Assembly: GCF_005405925.1 (NCBI RefSeq)
Contig: NZ_BJHV01000001.1
Coordinates: 6,076,001-6,140,000, forward strand
DNA from: Streptomyces antimycoticus
GTDB taxonomy: Bacteria > Actinomycetota > Actinomycetes > Streptomycetales > Streptomycetaceae
Direction: 5' to 3'
Length of the DNA stretch: 64,000 nucleotides
The position numbers and the translations under genes were made by a program. The notes beneath the pieces were generated by a model that had not been told where the DNA came from, made no database searches, and worked only from the letters and a program-made list of their open reading frames with translations. Below are positions 54,791-63,478 of the stretch, one piece after another (positions within the stretch are counted from its first letter, which is position 1; the number at the start of each line of letters is the position of its first letter).

Positions 54791-54886
54791 GGTAGCCCGG
54801 TAGCCCGGTAGCCCGGTAGCCCGGTAGCCCGGTAGCCCGGTAGCCCGGTAGCCCGGTAGCCCGGTAGCCCGGGAGCCCGGGAGCTG
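54791..54886. repeat. 8-bp simple sequence repeat (GGTAGCCC)n in a divergent promoter
   Basis: Ten perfect GGTAGCCC copies at 54791-54870, then two decayed copies (54871-54886), 58 bp upstream of the acyl-CoA synthetase start. The unit is not a multiple of 3 and is outside genes. Copy-number change would alter promoter spacing or the 5' leader. Confidence 0.92.
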
Positions 54887-54915
54887 GACCGCGCGCCGAC
54901 CCGGCCTGGACCATA

Positions 54916-54932
54916 ACTGACGACCCATCAGA
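54916..54932. promoter_or_regulatory. 17-bp palindrome, TetR-type operator candidate (copy 1)
   Basis: ACTGACGACCCATCAGA fits the consensus TCTGACGGNCCGTCAGA with a few changes. It lies in the 308-bp divergent gap, nearer to the acyl-CoA synthetase start than copy 2. Confidence 0.6.
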
Positions 54933-55005
54933 TAGTAGGGGAAGCGTAAGGGCACGCGCCTTGTCGGTCCAGGGGGTGCGGACTAGCCTGCGGATGCCCG
55001 CCTTG

Positions 55006-55022
55006 TCTGACGCCCCATCAGA
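55006..55022. promoter_or_regulatory. 17-bp palindrome, TetR-type operator candidate (copy 2)
   Basis: TCTGACGCCCCATCAGA, 18 bp before the acyl-CoA dehydrogenase ATG. Same family as copies 1 and 3. It overlaps the ribosome-binding region, so binding should block transcription of the + strand operon. Confidence 0.65.
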
Positions 55023-55040
55023 AAGGGAGGTCGGCCGCCG

Positions 55041-56204
55041 ATGGATCTCGCCTTCACGGACGATGAGGAGGACTTTCGGCACCGGCTGCGCGCCTGGCTC
55101 GCCGACGCCCTGCCCACGCTGCCGGACCGCCCGCATCCGGCCGACTGGCCCGGGCGCCGCGCCTATGACTGCGGCTGGCAGCGCATGCTCCACGACGCGG
55201 GCTATGCCGGGCTGCACTGGCCCAAGGACGCGGGCGGCCAGGGCGCGACGCCCACCCAGCATCTGATCTTCCTGGAGGAGACCGAGCGGGCCGGCGCGCC
55301 CTATGTGGGCGCGGGCTTCGTCGGACTGCTGCACGCGGGCCCCACCATCGCCGCCGAGGGCACCCCCGAGCAGCGGGCCCGCTGGCTGCCGCCGATCCTG
55401 CGCGGGGACGAGGTCTGGTGCCAGGGGTTCTCCGAACCGGACGCCGGCTCCGACCTGGCGTCGCTGCGCACCCGGGCGGTACGGGACGGCGATACGTATG
55501 TCGTCAGCGGAAGCAAGATCTGGACCTCGCACGCCGAGATCGCCGACTGGTGCGAACTATTGGTGCGCACCGCGCCGGTAAACGCCGACGCGCCAAAGCA
55601 CCGGGGCATCACCTGGCTTGCGATGCCGATGGACGCGCCCGGGGTGACGGTGCGGCCGCTGCGGACCCTCGCCGGGACGGCGGAGTTCGCCGAGGTGTTC
55701 CTGGACCAGGTGCGGGTGCCGGTCACCCACCGGGTCGGGGAGGAGAACGACGGCTGGCGGGTGACCATGGTGACTCTCTCCTTCGAGCGCGGTACGGCCT
55801 TCGTGGGCGAAGTGGTCGCCTGCAGGCGGGTGCTGGAGGCGCTGGCCCGCACGGCGAAGGCCAACGGGCGCTGGGACGACGCGGTGCTGCGGCGCCGGTT
55901 GGGGCGGCTCGCCGCGGAGTGCGCGGCGCTGTGGCGGCTCACCCAGTGGAATGTGAGCGAGGCGCAGCGCACCGGCGGGGTGCCGGGCGTCGGCGGCTCG
56001 GTCTTCAAACTGCGCTTCTCGCAGGTGCGGCAGGAGCTGTACGAGGCGGCCGCCGAGGTGCTGGGGCCGGACGCGCTGGACGCCGGTCAGGAGTGGGTCG
56101 CGGACCGGCTCTCGTCGCTCTCGTACACGATCGCGGCGGGGACCTCGCAGATTCAGCGGAACATCGTGGCCGAGCGGATCCTCGGCCTGCCGAAGGGACG
56201 GTGA
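55041..56204 (+). CDS. Acyl-CoA dehydrogenase, subunit 1 of a pair
   Basis: A 387-residue flavoenzyme of the ACAD superfamily. FAD/substrate signatures are WCQGFSEPDAGSDLASLRT and SGSKIWTSHAE, with the C-terminal GTSQIQRNIVAERILGLP. The position before GTSQIQ where MCAD has its catalytic Glu is Ala (IAAGTSQIQR), so the base must come from elsewhere, as in several actinobacterial FadE types. The stop overlaps the next gene start (GTGA). The tight pair with a shorter ACAD is the pattern of heteromeric sterol or cyclic-acyl dehydrogenases. Confidence 0.93.
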   Translation: MDLAFTDDEEDFRHRLRAWLADALPTLPDRPHPADWPGRRAYDCGWQRMLHDAGYAGLHWPKDAGGQGATPTQHLIFLEETERAGAPYVGAGFVGLLHAGPTIAAEGTPEQRARWLPPILRGDEVWCQGFSEPDAGSDLASLRTRAVRDGDTYVVSGSKIWTSHAEIADWCELLVRTAPVNADAPKHRGITWLAMPMDAPGVTVRPLRTLAGTAEFAEVFLDQVRVPVTHRVGEENDGWRVTMVTLSFERGTAFVGEVVACRRVLEALARTAKANGRWDDAVLRRRLGRLAAECAALWRLTQWNVSEAQRTGGVPGVGGSVFKLRFSQVRQELYEAAAEVLGPDALDAGQEWVADRLSSLSYTIAAGTSQIQRNIVAERILGLPKGR

Positions 56205-57268
56205 GCGGGGCCGTGGACTTCCAGCTCACGGACGATCAGCGGGCGCTGCGGGCGGGGATGCGCGAGCTGCTGGAACGGCGCTATCCGCGGACCCGGCTGC
56301 GGGCGGTGGTGGACGGGGACGCGGAGCGGGGTGCGGAGTTGGACCGGGCTCTGTGGCGGGAGCTGGGCACGGCGGGGCTCTTCGCACTGCGGGTGCCGGA
56401 GTCGGCGGGCGGGGTGGGGCTGGGGCTGCCGGAGGCGGTGCTGGCCTTCGAGGAGGCGGGCCGGGCGCTGCTGCCGGGACCGCTGGTCGCGACGGAACTG
56501 GCGGCGGGGCTTTCGGGGCTCTGGGCGGCGGGGGGTGCGGTGCCGGGGTCGTTGGAGGCGAGGCTTTCGGGGGTGGCAGCGGGTGCTGTTCAGGGTGAGA
56601 CGGTGGTGACGGCGCTGGACGAGGAGGGGGCGCGTACGCCGGTGGAACATCTGACCTCCGCCGACGCGGTGCTGGCGCTGGGGCCGTCGGCGGTCGAGCT
56701 GATCCCGGCGGCGGAGGTGGCGCGTGCGGCGGAGCCGATGCGGTCCGTTGACCCGGCCACCCCGCTGCACCGGACGGAGTCGAACCGAACCCGGCAGGAC
56801 CAGGCGGGGCCGGGCCGTTCGGGGATCGCCGCCCGGCTGCGCCGCGAGGCGGTGCTGCTGACCGCGGCACAACAGCTGGGCAGCGCCTCCCGAACGGTCG
56901 AGCTCGCGGTGGACCACGCCAAGCGGCGCACCCAGTTCGGCCGGCCGATCGGTGCCTTCCAGGCCGTACAGCATCTGTGCGCCCAGATGCTGGTACGCGC
57001 GGAATCATCCAGAAGTGTGGTGTATGCGGCGGCGGTCACAGAAGACCCGGGTGACATCGCGGCCGCCAAGCTGCTCGCCGATGAGGCCGCTGTCCACAAT
57101 GCCCGCGATTGTCTGCAAGTCCATGGCGGGATGGGCTTCACCTGGGAGGCGGATGTCCATCTGCATCTCAAGCGGGCCTGGGTGCGGGCAGGTCAGTGGC
57201 AGTGCGCGGCGGCGGCGGAGGAGGAACTCGCCGCCGGGCTTGTGTCGACCGTTGAAAGATGTTTGTAG
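56201..57268 (+). CDS. Acyl-CoA dehydrogenase, small subunit of a pair
   Basis: A 355-residue ACAD-like protein starting at GTG 56201 within the preceding stop. It begins VDFQLTDDQRALRAGMRELL and carries the C-terminal domain RTQFGRPIGAFQAVQHLCAQM and CLQVHGGMGFTWEADVHL. The middle beta domain is shortened and Ala/Gly-rich (about 90-190), which is usual for the second subunit in heteromeric FadE pairs, and the WCQGxSEPxAGSD motif is absent. It probably forms a complex with the upstream partner. Its substrate is unknown. Confidence 0.91.
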   Translation: MSGAVDFQLTDDQRALRAGMRELLERRYPRTRLRAVVDGDAERGAELDRALWRELGTAGLFALRVPESAGGVGLGLPEAVLAFEEAGRALLPGPLVATELAAGLSGLWAAGGAVPGSLEARLSGVAAGAVQGETVVTALDEEGARTPVEHLTSADAVLALGPSAVELIPAAEVARAAEPMRSVDPATPLHRTESNRTRQDQAGPGRSGIAARLRREAVLLTAAQQLGSASRTVELAVDHAKRRTQFGRPIGAFQAVQHLCAQMLVRAESSRSVVYAAAVTEDPGDIAAAKLLADEAAVHNARDCLQVHGGMGFTWEADVHLHLKRAWVRAGQWQCAAAAEEELAAGLVSTVERCL

Positions 57269-57733
57269 CCGAGCTCGATGGATACGCCTGAATTGTTGGG
57301 ATGTCGCATTCTCTGGGGAGATCCCCAGAGCGTCTGAGGTGACCGAGCGTTGATACCAGGTTGTTTCCTAGGCGTGACTCGTCACAGGGGGGAGTCGGGC
57401 CCGGGCTCGGGTACTCTCCGTGGGGTGCGAGCGCTTATGGGGTGCAAGAAGCCCGGCGTTGCCCATGGGGCGATTCCGGGCATGCCGACGTGCCCCGCTC
57501 GCACGGGGTATGCGACGCCTGAGCTTTGGTGTTCGAGTCCTCAGGACGTGTGTCGCACAGTATGCCCCACGCATACTCCTTGGCGCTGGAATATGACCGA
57601 AGCGCTTGTTGGGGTGACTGTACGTCAACCATGCTGTCGCGCAAGTCTCCCAGCGGTAGCTGGGGGAGTGTCACGGTCCGTGACCTCTTGGAGGTACAAG
57701 GCGATGTGTGTGCCGGTTCGGATGGTGTGAGCA
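57269..57733. other. Gene-free 465-bp region with inverted repeats
   Basis: CTCTGGGGA (57311-57319) and TCCCCAGAG (57322-57330) form a perfect 9-bp palindrome with a 2-bp centre, 43 bp after the acyl-CoA dehydrogenase stop. Further down, CCTGAG (57518-57523) pairs with CTCAGG (57540-57545), GCGAC (57512-57516) with GTCGC (57552-57556), and TATGC motifs recur at 57509, 57571 and 57582 (partly inverted). A long frame at 57350-57730 is rejected because its composition is not coding-like. A structured leader or small RNA is possible. Confidence 0.45.
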
Positions 57734-58303
57734 GTGCAGGTGCTTCAGGCGCAGATGGAGGTCCGGCCCGATCCGGCGGAGGTGAGCCGTGCCCGTAGGT
57801 GGGCCCGTTCGCGGCTCGTCGGATCAGGGATCGGAGCCGACGAGCCGCTCGCTGAGACGTTGATTCTGCTCATTTCCGAACTTGTCACCAACGCCGTGGT
57901 GCACACCGGCTGTCCGGCCGTGCTGCGGATGCTCTTCCCCGCCCAGTCGATGGGCGGCGGGGGCGGCGCGAACGGTGGCGGTGTCGGCGGAGGCGGGGCC
58001 CCAGCGCCGTTCGTGAGCCGGGGTCCGGGTCTGGGAACGGTCCGGGTCGAGGTCGCCGACGTCAGTGACCGCGCGCCGCGCCAGCGCTGTGCCGATGAGG
58101 AGGACACTCATGGGCGCGGTCTGGAGCTGGTCGACGGTCTCGCCGACCGATGGGGCTGGCAGCCGGAGGGCTCCGGCAAGCGGATCTGGTGTGAAATCGA
58201 CCGCGCGAAGGGCGAGGAGCCGCTTTCCAAGAGGCGAGCGGCCTCTCATGCGCCATCACACATGGGACGAACCAGACAAAGTCCAGACCAGGTGTTGACG
58301 TGA
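57734..58303 (+). CDS. ATP-binding protein, anti-sigma-factor-like HATPase
   Basis: A 189-residue GHKL ATPase. It opens QVLQAQMEVRPDPAEVSRAR, with N-box ISELVTNAVVHTG and G-box THGRGLELVDGLADRWGW. A Gly-rich insertion of about 25 residues (about 72-97) sits between the N- and G-boxes. No sigma or anti-sigma antagonist gene adjoins it. The GTG at 57734 is the best start. Its presence inside an acyl-CoA catabolic cluster appears accidental. Confidence 0.85.
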   Translation: MQVLQAQMEVRPDPAEVSRARRWARSRLVGSGIGADEPLAETLILLISELVTNAVVHTGCPAVLRMLFPAQSMGGGGGANGGGVGGGGAPAPFVSRGPGLGTVRVEVADVSDRAPRQRCADEEDTHGRGLELVDGLADRWGWQPEGSGKRIWCEIDRAKGEEPLSKRRAASHAPSHMGRTRQSPDQVLT

Positions 58304-58626
58304 CGTGTTCGGTTGATCACTCTAGGATCAGCGATTCGTCGCGAGGGGACGCCGAGGGCTGTGGTGTCTCTGTGAGCCCTGTGTTCACGGTGACGTTCCT
58401 TGGCGAGTGCGGGTCGCGCCCCCGCTGCTGAACCAGGGCTCAGCGTCGGGAGTCGGGTGGCGGTGCGCGGTGCCGTGCTCGGGGCGCGCATGAGCGCACC
58501 GCCGCCCGAGAAGATCGTCCCGCCCTCCCCTTCTGGGCCCGACGCGCGCCGCCCGGTGCGCACGTTGGGGACACCAAGGCGGCGGCGGGGTCGGGCGCCA
58601 GGGGATGGGCGTCAGGGGGATGGGCG
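58304..58626. other. Gene-free 323-bp region
   Basis: No coding frame with a plausible start or domain. A TTGACG (58295-58300) and a TAGGAT (58323-58328) are 22 bp apart, too far for a standard promoter. A weak hairpin with GCTGA/TCAGC arms lies near 58425. It separates the convergent HATPase and cyclase genes. Confidence 0.4.
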
Positions 58627-59552
58627 TCAGAGGATCGCCACGGGGGCGACGGGCGCGCCCGTACCGCCGACGAACGGCTCGGGCGGGGCCGACAGCAGAA
58701 AGACGTAGCGCCCCTCCTCGGCGCAGGCGTCGGAGAGTTCCTCCAGATTCCAGTTCTGGCCCTGGAGCATGCCCATCTCGACCAGATCGAGGGCGTGGAC
58801 CGGCATCCAGAGGTCCTCGATCTCCGGTGGGAAGACCTCGAAGGTCAAGGTGTCGTTGGCGACCGCCGCCACATCGCGGGCGTGGAACCACTCCGGGGTG
58901 CGCAGGGAGAGGCCCGGTGAGGGTAGGCGTATGCCTCCCTCTCGCCCGCCAGATACCGCTGGATCTGCCCGGTGCGGACGAGGACGACATCGCCGGGGCG
59001 CACGGTCGTCCCGGCCAGTTCCTCGGCGGCGTCGAGGTCTTCGGGGGTGACCGTATGCCCCTCGGGCAGCCGCTCGGCACCCCGGGCGCGCGCCACATCG
59101 AGGAGCACCCCGCGCGAGACGAGGGGTCCCACCTTCTCGATACCGCTGAAGGCGGCGCGGTCATGGGTGGTGATGGAATCGGCGGGGCGGCCGTTGTAGA
59201 TCCTGCCGGAGTGCGAGACATGGGTGAGCCCGTCCCAGTGGGTACCGGCCTGGAGCCCCATCGTCACGGCGTCGTCGCTGGTCGCCACGGTGCCGGGGCC
59301 GAACATCTCGAAGTTGACGGCGATCATCGTATGCAGCGGGTTGATCCGCCCGGGGATCATGCCGGTCTGGATGCCGTCCTGTCGTAGCGGCACCGCGAGG
59401 GGAATGCGACGGCCGGTCCGTATCGTCGCGGCGGCCTCCCGGACCGCGGCATCGGTGATCAGGTTGAGCGTGCCGATCTCGTCCGCCGTCCCCCAGCGGC
59501 CCCAATTGTTGACGCGCTTGGCGATCTCGTGGAACTCGGCTGGCAGCGGCAT
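58627..59552 (-). pseudogene. Cyclase-family hydrolase (kynurenine formamidase-like), frameshifted as read
   Basis: ATG 59552 follows AAGGAG and begins PLPAEFHEIAKRVNNWGRWG. The family shows the metal motif GTHWDGLTHVSH, GVLLDVARARG and VRPGDVVLVRTG. After EREAYAYP the frame fails; one base inserted near 58920-58925 restores SPGLSLRTPEWFHARDVAA and the rest (DTLTFEV, LWMPVHALDLVEMG, FLLSAPPEPFVGGTG) to the stop at 58627, giving 308 residues. The span is 3n+2. Members hydrolyse cyclic or N-formyl amides and lactones, so it could open a ring in the pathway encoded here. Sequence error is likely. Confidence 0.85.
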
Positions 59553-59624
59553 GGCATCTCCTTCGTCGTTCCCGGTCGACGTTTGTGCGCGAGGGCTTGT
59601 ACTCGGGCCGCGTCTGCTCAAAAA

Positions 59625-59641
59625 TCTAACGGACCGTCAGA
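59625..59641. promoter_or_regulatory. 17-bp palindrome, TetR-type operator candidate (copy 3)
   Basis: TCTAACGGACCGTCAGA, 22 bp before the SDR start, in the divergent gap with the cyclase gene. It is the copy whose centre (CGGACCG) is perfectly symmetrical, and it defines the consensus TCTGACGGNCCGTCAGA. Confidence 0.65.
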
Positions 59642-59662
59642 AACTCCGGGAGGGGATGCGAC

Positions 59663-60574
59663 GTGGGCAACTTCTTGGACGGCAAGGTGGTCGCCGTCAC
59701 CGGGGCCGGACGCGGTATCGGACGAGCGGTGGCGATCGCCTGCGCGGCCGAAGGCGCACAGGTCATCGTCAACGACTACGGGGTCTCGATCGAGGGCGGC
59801 GAACCGAGCAGCGAGATCGCCGAGGCCGTGGTCAAGGAGATCGTGGCGTCGGGCGGTGAGGCGGTCGCGGTCGCCGACGACGTCTCGACCATGGCCGGTG
59901 GCCAGCGGATCGTGGACACCGCGCTCGACCAGTACGGACGGCTGGACGGGGTCGTCTGCGTCGCCGGGATCCTGCGCGAGCGGATGCTCTTCAACATGTC
60001 CGAGGAGGAGTGGGACCCGGTGGTCGCCACCCATCTCAAGGGCACCTTCACGGTCTTCCGGGCGGCGTCGGCGGTGATGCGCCGCCAGCGCTCCGGCACC
60101 CTGATCGGCTTCACCAGCGGCAACCACCAGGGCAGCGTCGCCCAGGCCAACTACGCCTCCGCCAAGGGAGGGATCATCTCCCTGGTGCGCAGCGCCGCGC
60201 TGGGGCTGCACAAGTACGGCGTCACGGCGAACTGCGTCGCACCGGTCGCCCGCACCCGGATGTCCGCCAATGTGCCGATGGAGCTCAAGGAGATCGGCGA
60301 GCCGGAGGACGTGGCGGCCCTGGTCGTCTATCTGCTGAGCGAACGCGCCCGCGCGGAGCGGATCACCGGCCAGGTCTATACGATCGCGGGCCCCAAGATC
60401 GCGGTCTGGGCCCAGCCCCGTGAGCTGCGCGCCGGATACACCGAGGGCGCCTGGACCCCGGAGAAGATCGCCGACTTCCTCCCGGGCACGGTCGGTGCCG
60501 ATCCCATGCCGATGCTGGCCCAGCTGGAGGCCATGGCGCAGGCGGCCGCCACCGGCCAACGCCCCAACGCCTGA
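59663..60574 (+). CDS. SDR-family dehydrogenase, hydroxyacyl-CoA type
   Basis: A 303-residue SDR. The NAD site is VTGAGRGIGRAVAIACAAEG with an acidic VNDYG after strand 2, favouring NAD. The usual NNAG is CVAGIL, and the catalytic Ser is within GFTSGN with YASAK. The C-terminus is longer than a basic SDR and contains TGQVYTIAGPKIAVWAQP, as in peroxisomal-type multifunctional 3-hydroxyacyl-CoA dehydrogenases. GTG 59663 follows GGGAGG. The acyl-CoA dehydrogenase gene follows 56 bp later. A beta-oxidation-like step is the likely job. Confidence 0.9.
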   Translation: MGNFLDGKVVAVTGAGRGIGRAVAIACAAEGAQVIVNDYGVSIEGGEPSSEIAEAVVKEIVASGGEAVAVADDVSTMAGGQRIVDTALDQYGRLDGVVCVAGILRERMLFNMSEEEWDPVVATHLKGTFTVFRAASAVMRRQRSGTLIGFTSGNHQGSVAQANYASAKGGIISLVRSAALGLHKYGVTANCVAPVARTRMSANVPMELKEIGEPEDVAALVVYLLSERARAERITGQVYTIAGPKIAVWAQPRELRAGYTEGAWTPEKIADFLPGTVGADPMPMLAQLEAMAQAAATGQRPNA

Positions 60575-60630
60575 CCGCGACAACGGCAGGGGTTGCCGGG
60601 AACACCGCAGCGCCGACGAGGGGAGAGGCT

Positions 60631-61995
60631 GTGGACTTCGCTTTCGGACCGGAGGACGAGCGGTTCCGCACCGAAGCGCGCGACTGGCTCGCCGAGCACT
60701 TCGCCGGACCGTTCGCCGCCCTCAAGCAGGAGCCGGGCGGCCATCCCGGCGAGGCGCGCGGCGATATGACCGCCCGCCGCGCCTGGGAGCGTGAGCTCGG
60801 CACGGGCGGCTGGATCGGCCTGGGCTGGGACCGTACGGACGGGGCGTACGGCAACCGCGCGGCGACGCTGACCCAACAGGTCGTCTGGGCCGAGGAGTAC
60901 GCCCGCGCCGGGGCTCCCGGCCGGCTGGGCCATATCGGTGAGAACCTCCTCGCGCCCACCCTGCTCGCCCACGGCGACTCCGCGCAGCGCGCCCGCTTTC
61001 TGCCGCCCATCGCCCGCGGCGAGGAGCTGTGGTGCCAGGGCTACAGCGAACCCGACGCGGGCTCGGACCTCGCCGGGCTGCGGACCCGTGCCGTCCGCGA
61101 CCCGGGCGAGGGCACCTATCGCATCACCGGGCAGAAGATCTGGACCTCCCTCGCCCATGAAGCCGACTGGTGCTTTGTGCTGGCGCGCACCGAGGAGGGC
61201 TCACAGCGCCATCATGGACTCTCCTTTCTGCTGGTGCCGATGGACCAGCCGGGACGGATCGAGGTGCGGCCGATCCGGCAGCTGACCGGGACCTCGGAGT
61301 TCAACGAGGTGTTCTTCGACGGGGCCCTGGCCCGCGCCGAACACCTCGTCGGCGGCGCGGGCCACGGCTGGCGCGTGGCCATGAGCCTGCTCGCGGTGGA
61401 GCGCGGGGTCTCCACCCTGGTCCAGCAGATCGGCTTCGCCCAGGAGCTGAGCCGGGTGGTGCGGCTGGCGCTGGAGACCGGCGCCGCAGAGGAGCCCGTC
61501 CTGCGTGACCGACTCATACAGCAGTGGGCCGAGCTCAAGGCCATGCGCTGGAACGCCCTGCGCACCCTGGGCGCCGCACAGAACCCCACCCCGAACCCCG
61601 CCCGGGACTCAGCCGCCCGGGGCCCCGCCCCGAACGACGCACGGGACCCCGCCCCGCGGAAGGGCGCCGCCCATGACCTCCCCCCGGGGAGCGCGGACCC
61701 CCAGGCCCCCGGCCCACGCGATCCCGGCCCGCAGGACCCCGGCGCGCCCAGCGTCGCCAAGCTGCTGTGGGGCGGCTGGCATCAGCGGCTCGGCGAGCTG
61801 GCCGTGCAGGTGAGAGGCGCCGCGGCCGCACTCGGCCCGGCGCGCTGGACCGCCGGCCGGCCGTACGAACTCGACGCCTTCCAGCGTCTCTTCCTCTTCT
61901 CCCGCGCCGACACCGTCTACGGCGGCTCGGACGAGATCCAGCGCACCATCATCGCCGAGCGCGTACTTCACCTCCCCAAGGAATCACGCCGATGA
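60631..61995 (+). CDS. Acyl-CoA dehydrogenase with Pro-rich insertion
   Basis: A 454-residue ACAD starting at GTG 60631 (VDFAFGPEDERFRTEARDWL). It has WCQGYSEPDAGSDLAGLRT, GQKIWTSLAHEADW and the C-terminal VYGGSDEIQRTIIAERVLHLP. The catalytic-Glu position before GSDEIQ is Gly (YGGSDEIQ), as in other FadE subtypes. An insertion of about 55 residues, rich in Pro/Ala/Asp (about 312-370), interrupts the C-terminal helical domain between ALRTLGAAQ and SVAKLLWGGWHQ. The stop overlaps the aldehyde dehydrogenase ATG (ATGA). Confidence 0.91.
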   Translation: MDFAFGPEDERFRTEARDWLAEHFAGPFAALKQEPGGHPGEARGDMTARRAWERELGTGGWIGLGWDRTDGAYGNRAATLTQQVVWAEEYARAGAPGRLGHIGENLLAPTLLAHGDSAQRARFLPPIARGEELWCQGYSEPDAGSDLAGLRTRAVRDPGEGTYRITGQKIWTSLAHEADWCFVLARTEEGSQRHHGLSFLLVPMDQPGRIEVRPIRQLTGTSEFNEVFFDGALARAEHLVGGAGHGWRVAMSLLAVERGVSTLVQQIGFAQELSRVVRLALETGAAEEPVLRDRLIQQWAELKAMRWNALRTLGAAQNPTPNPARDSAARGPAPNDARDPAPRKGAAHDLPPGSADPQAPGPRDPGPQDPGAPSVAKLLWGGWHQRLGELAVQVRGAAAALGPARWTAGRPYELDAFQRLFLFSRADTVYGGSDEIQRTIIAERVLHLPKESRR

Positions 61996-63457
61996 CGAAG
62001 ACCTATGCGCACTGGATCGGCGGCTCGTGGCGGGATCCCGGGAACGGGCACTACCCCGTCATCAACCCCGCCACCGAGGAGACCGTCGGCCATGCCCCGA
62101 GGCCGACCCGGCCGATGTGGACGCCGCCGTCCGGGCCGCCCGCGCCGCGTACGACGGCTGGTCGCGCACCGCCCCCCGGGAGCGCGCCGCCGTACTCGAC
62201 AGGGTCGCCGATCTGCTCGCCGAGCACACCCCGGACCTGGTGCCCCTCGTCCAGGCGGAGACCGGGGCGACGCTGCGCGTCACCTCCTCCCTCCAGGTGC
62301 CCCCGGCGATCGACCGCTTCCGCCGCTATGCGCGCGGCGCCCTCGAACCGGACACCGTGCCGCTCGCCCCGCTGCCCATGGCCGCCACCCCGCTGGCGCC
62401 CGGCGGGCTGATCGGAGCGGCAGCGGTCCGCCGTCCTCTCGGTGTCGTCGCCTGCATCACCTCCTACAACTTTCCTCTCACGAACCTCGCGGGCAAGGTC
62501 GCCCCGGCCCTGGCCATGGGCAATACGGTCGTGGCCAAACCCGCACCGCAGGACCCGCTGTGCTGTCTGGAACTCGGCCCCCTGCTCAAGGAGGCCGGGC
62601 TCCCGGACGGTGCCTTCAATGTCGTCACCGGCTCGCGCGCGGCCGCCGGCGAGGCGCTGGTCGCGCACCCCGGTGTCGACATGGTCAGCTTCACCGGATC
62701 CACCGCCGTGGGTAAGAAGATCGCCGAATCCGCGGGGAGGTCGATGAAGCGCACCCTGATGGAACTGGGGGGCAAGGGCGCGGCCATCGTCCTGGGGGAC
62801 GCCGACGAGCGAGCGATCGCGTCGGCGGTCGGGGCGGTCGGTTCGACCTTCTCCTTTCACAGCGGACAGATCTGCACGGCGCCGACCCGTGTGCTCGTCC
62901 ATCGATCGCTGTACGAGAAGGTCATCGCCGCACTCACACACTACGCAGAGTCACTGAAGATCGGGGACCCTGTGGATAACTCCACGATCGTCGGTCCGTT
63001 GATCTCCGCCGCGCAGCGCGATCGCGTCGAGGCGTATGTCTCCGGAGCCCGTGACCAGGGCGCCCGGATCGTCGTGGGCGGCGAACGCCCCGCCCACAAG
63101 CCAGGCTTCTACGTCGCCCCCACCCTCATCGCCGACGCCGACCCCGCGATGACCGTCGCGCGGGAGGAGCTGTTCGGACCGGTCGTCGTGGCCCTGCCCT
63201 TCGACGACGAGGACGAGGCGGTGCGGATCGCCGACGCCACCCCCTACGGCCTCTACGACTATGTCTTCAGCGCCGACCCGGGCCGCGCCTGGACCCTCGC
63301 GGCCCGTCTGCGCAGCGGAAACGTCGGCATCAACACCGCCCAGCGCCACCCCGAGACGCCGTTCGGCGGGTTCAAGGAAAGCGGAGTCGGCCGCGACGGC
63401 GGCTCGTTCGGTCTGCACGCGTACAGCGAACTCCAGTCGCTGGTCTGGGTCTCCTGA
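61992..63457 (+). pseudogene. NAD(P)-dependent aldehyde dehydrogenase, frameshifted as read
   Basis: ATG 61992 overlaps the previous stop. Residues 1-35 read TKTYAHWIGGSWRDPGNGHY and ATEETVGHAP, then the frame is lost near 62096-62102. Adding one G (CCG GAG GCC) rejoins EADPADVDAAVRAARAAYDG and the rest to 63457, giving 488 residues; the span is 3n+2. The core has the FTGSTAVGKKIAESAG cofactor region, the Glu in LMELGGKG and the catalytic Cys in SGQICTAPTR. A downstream start at 62027 would lack the N-terminal strand. It probably oxidises an aldehyde intermediate or product of the adjacent alcohol dehydrogenase. Confidence 0.88.
62971..62979 (-). other. DnaA-box-like 9-mer inside the aldehyde dehydrogenase gene
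   Basis: TGTGGATAA is the complement of TTATCCACA. It lies within coding sequence, has no companion boxes, and is probably a chance or titration site. Confidence 0.25.
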
Positions 63458-63478
63458 GGCACCGGAAGGGTGATGAGG

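Noticed and set aside
57500..57580. tRNA-like segment (GTTCGAGTCC)
   Set aside because: The flanking sequence does not form an acceptor stem, D arm or anticodon arm.
57350..57730. Hypothetical 126-residue frame
   Set aside because: Composition with many Cys, Trp and Met is unlike coding DNA of this genome, and the region has palindromes instead.
62971..62979. Replication origin signal from a DnaA box
   Set aside because: A single box within a coding gene, with no cluster and no dnaA or dnaN nearby.
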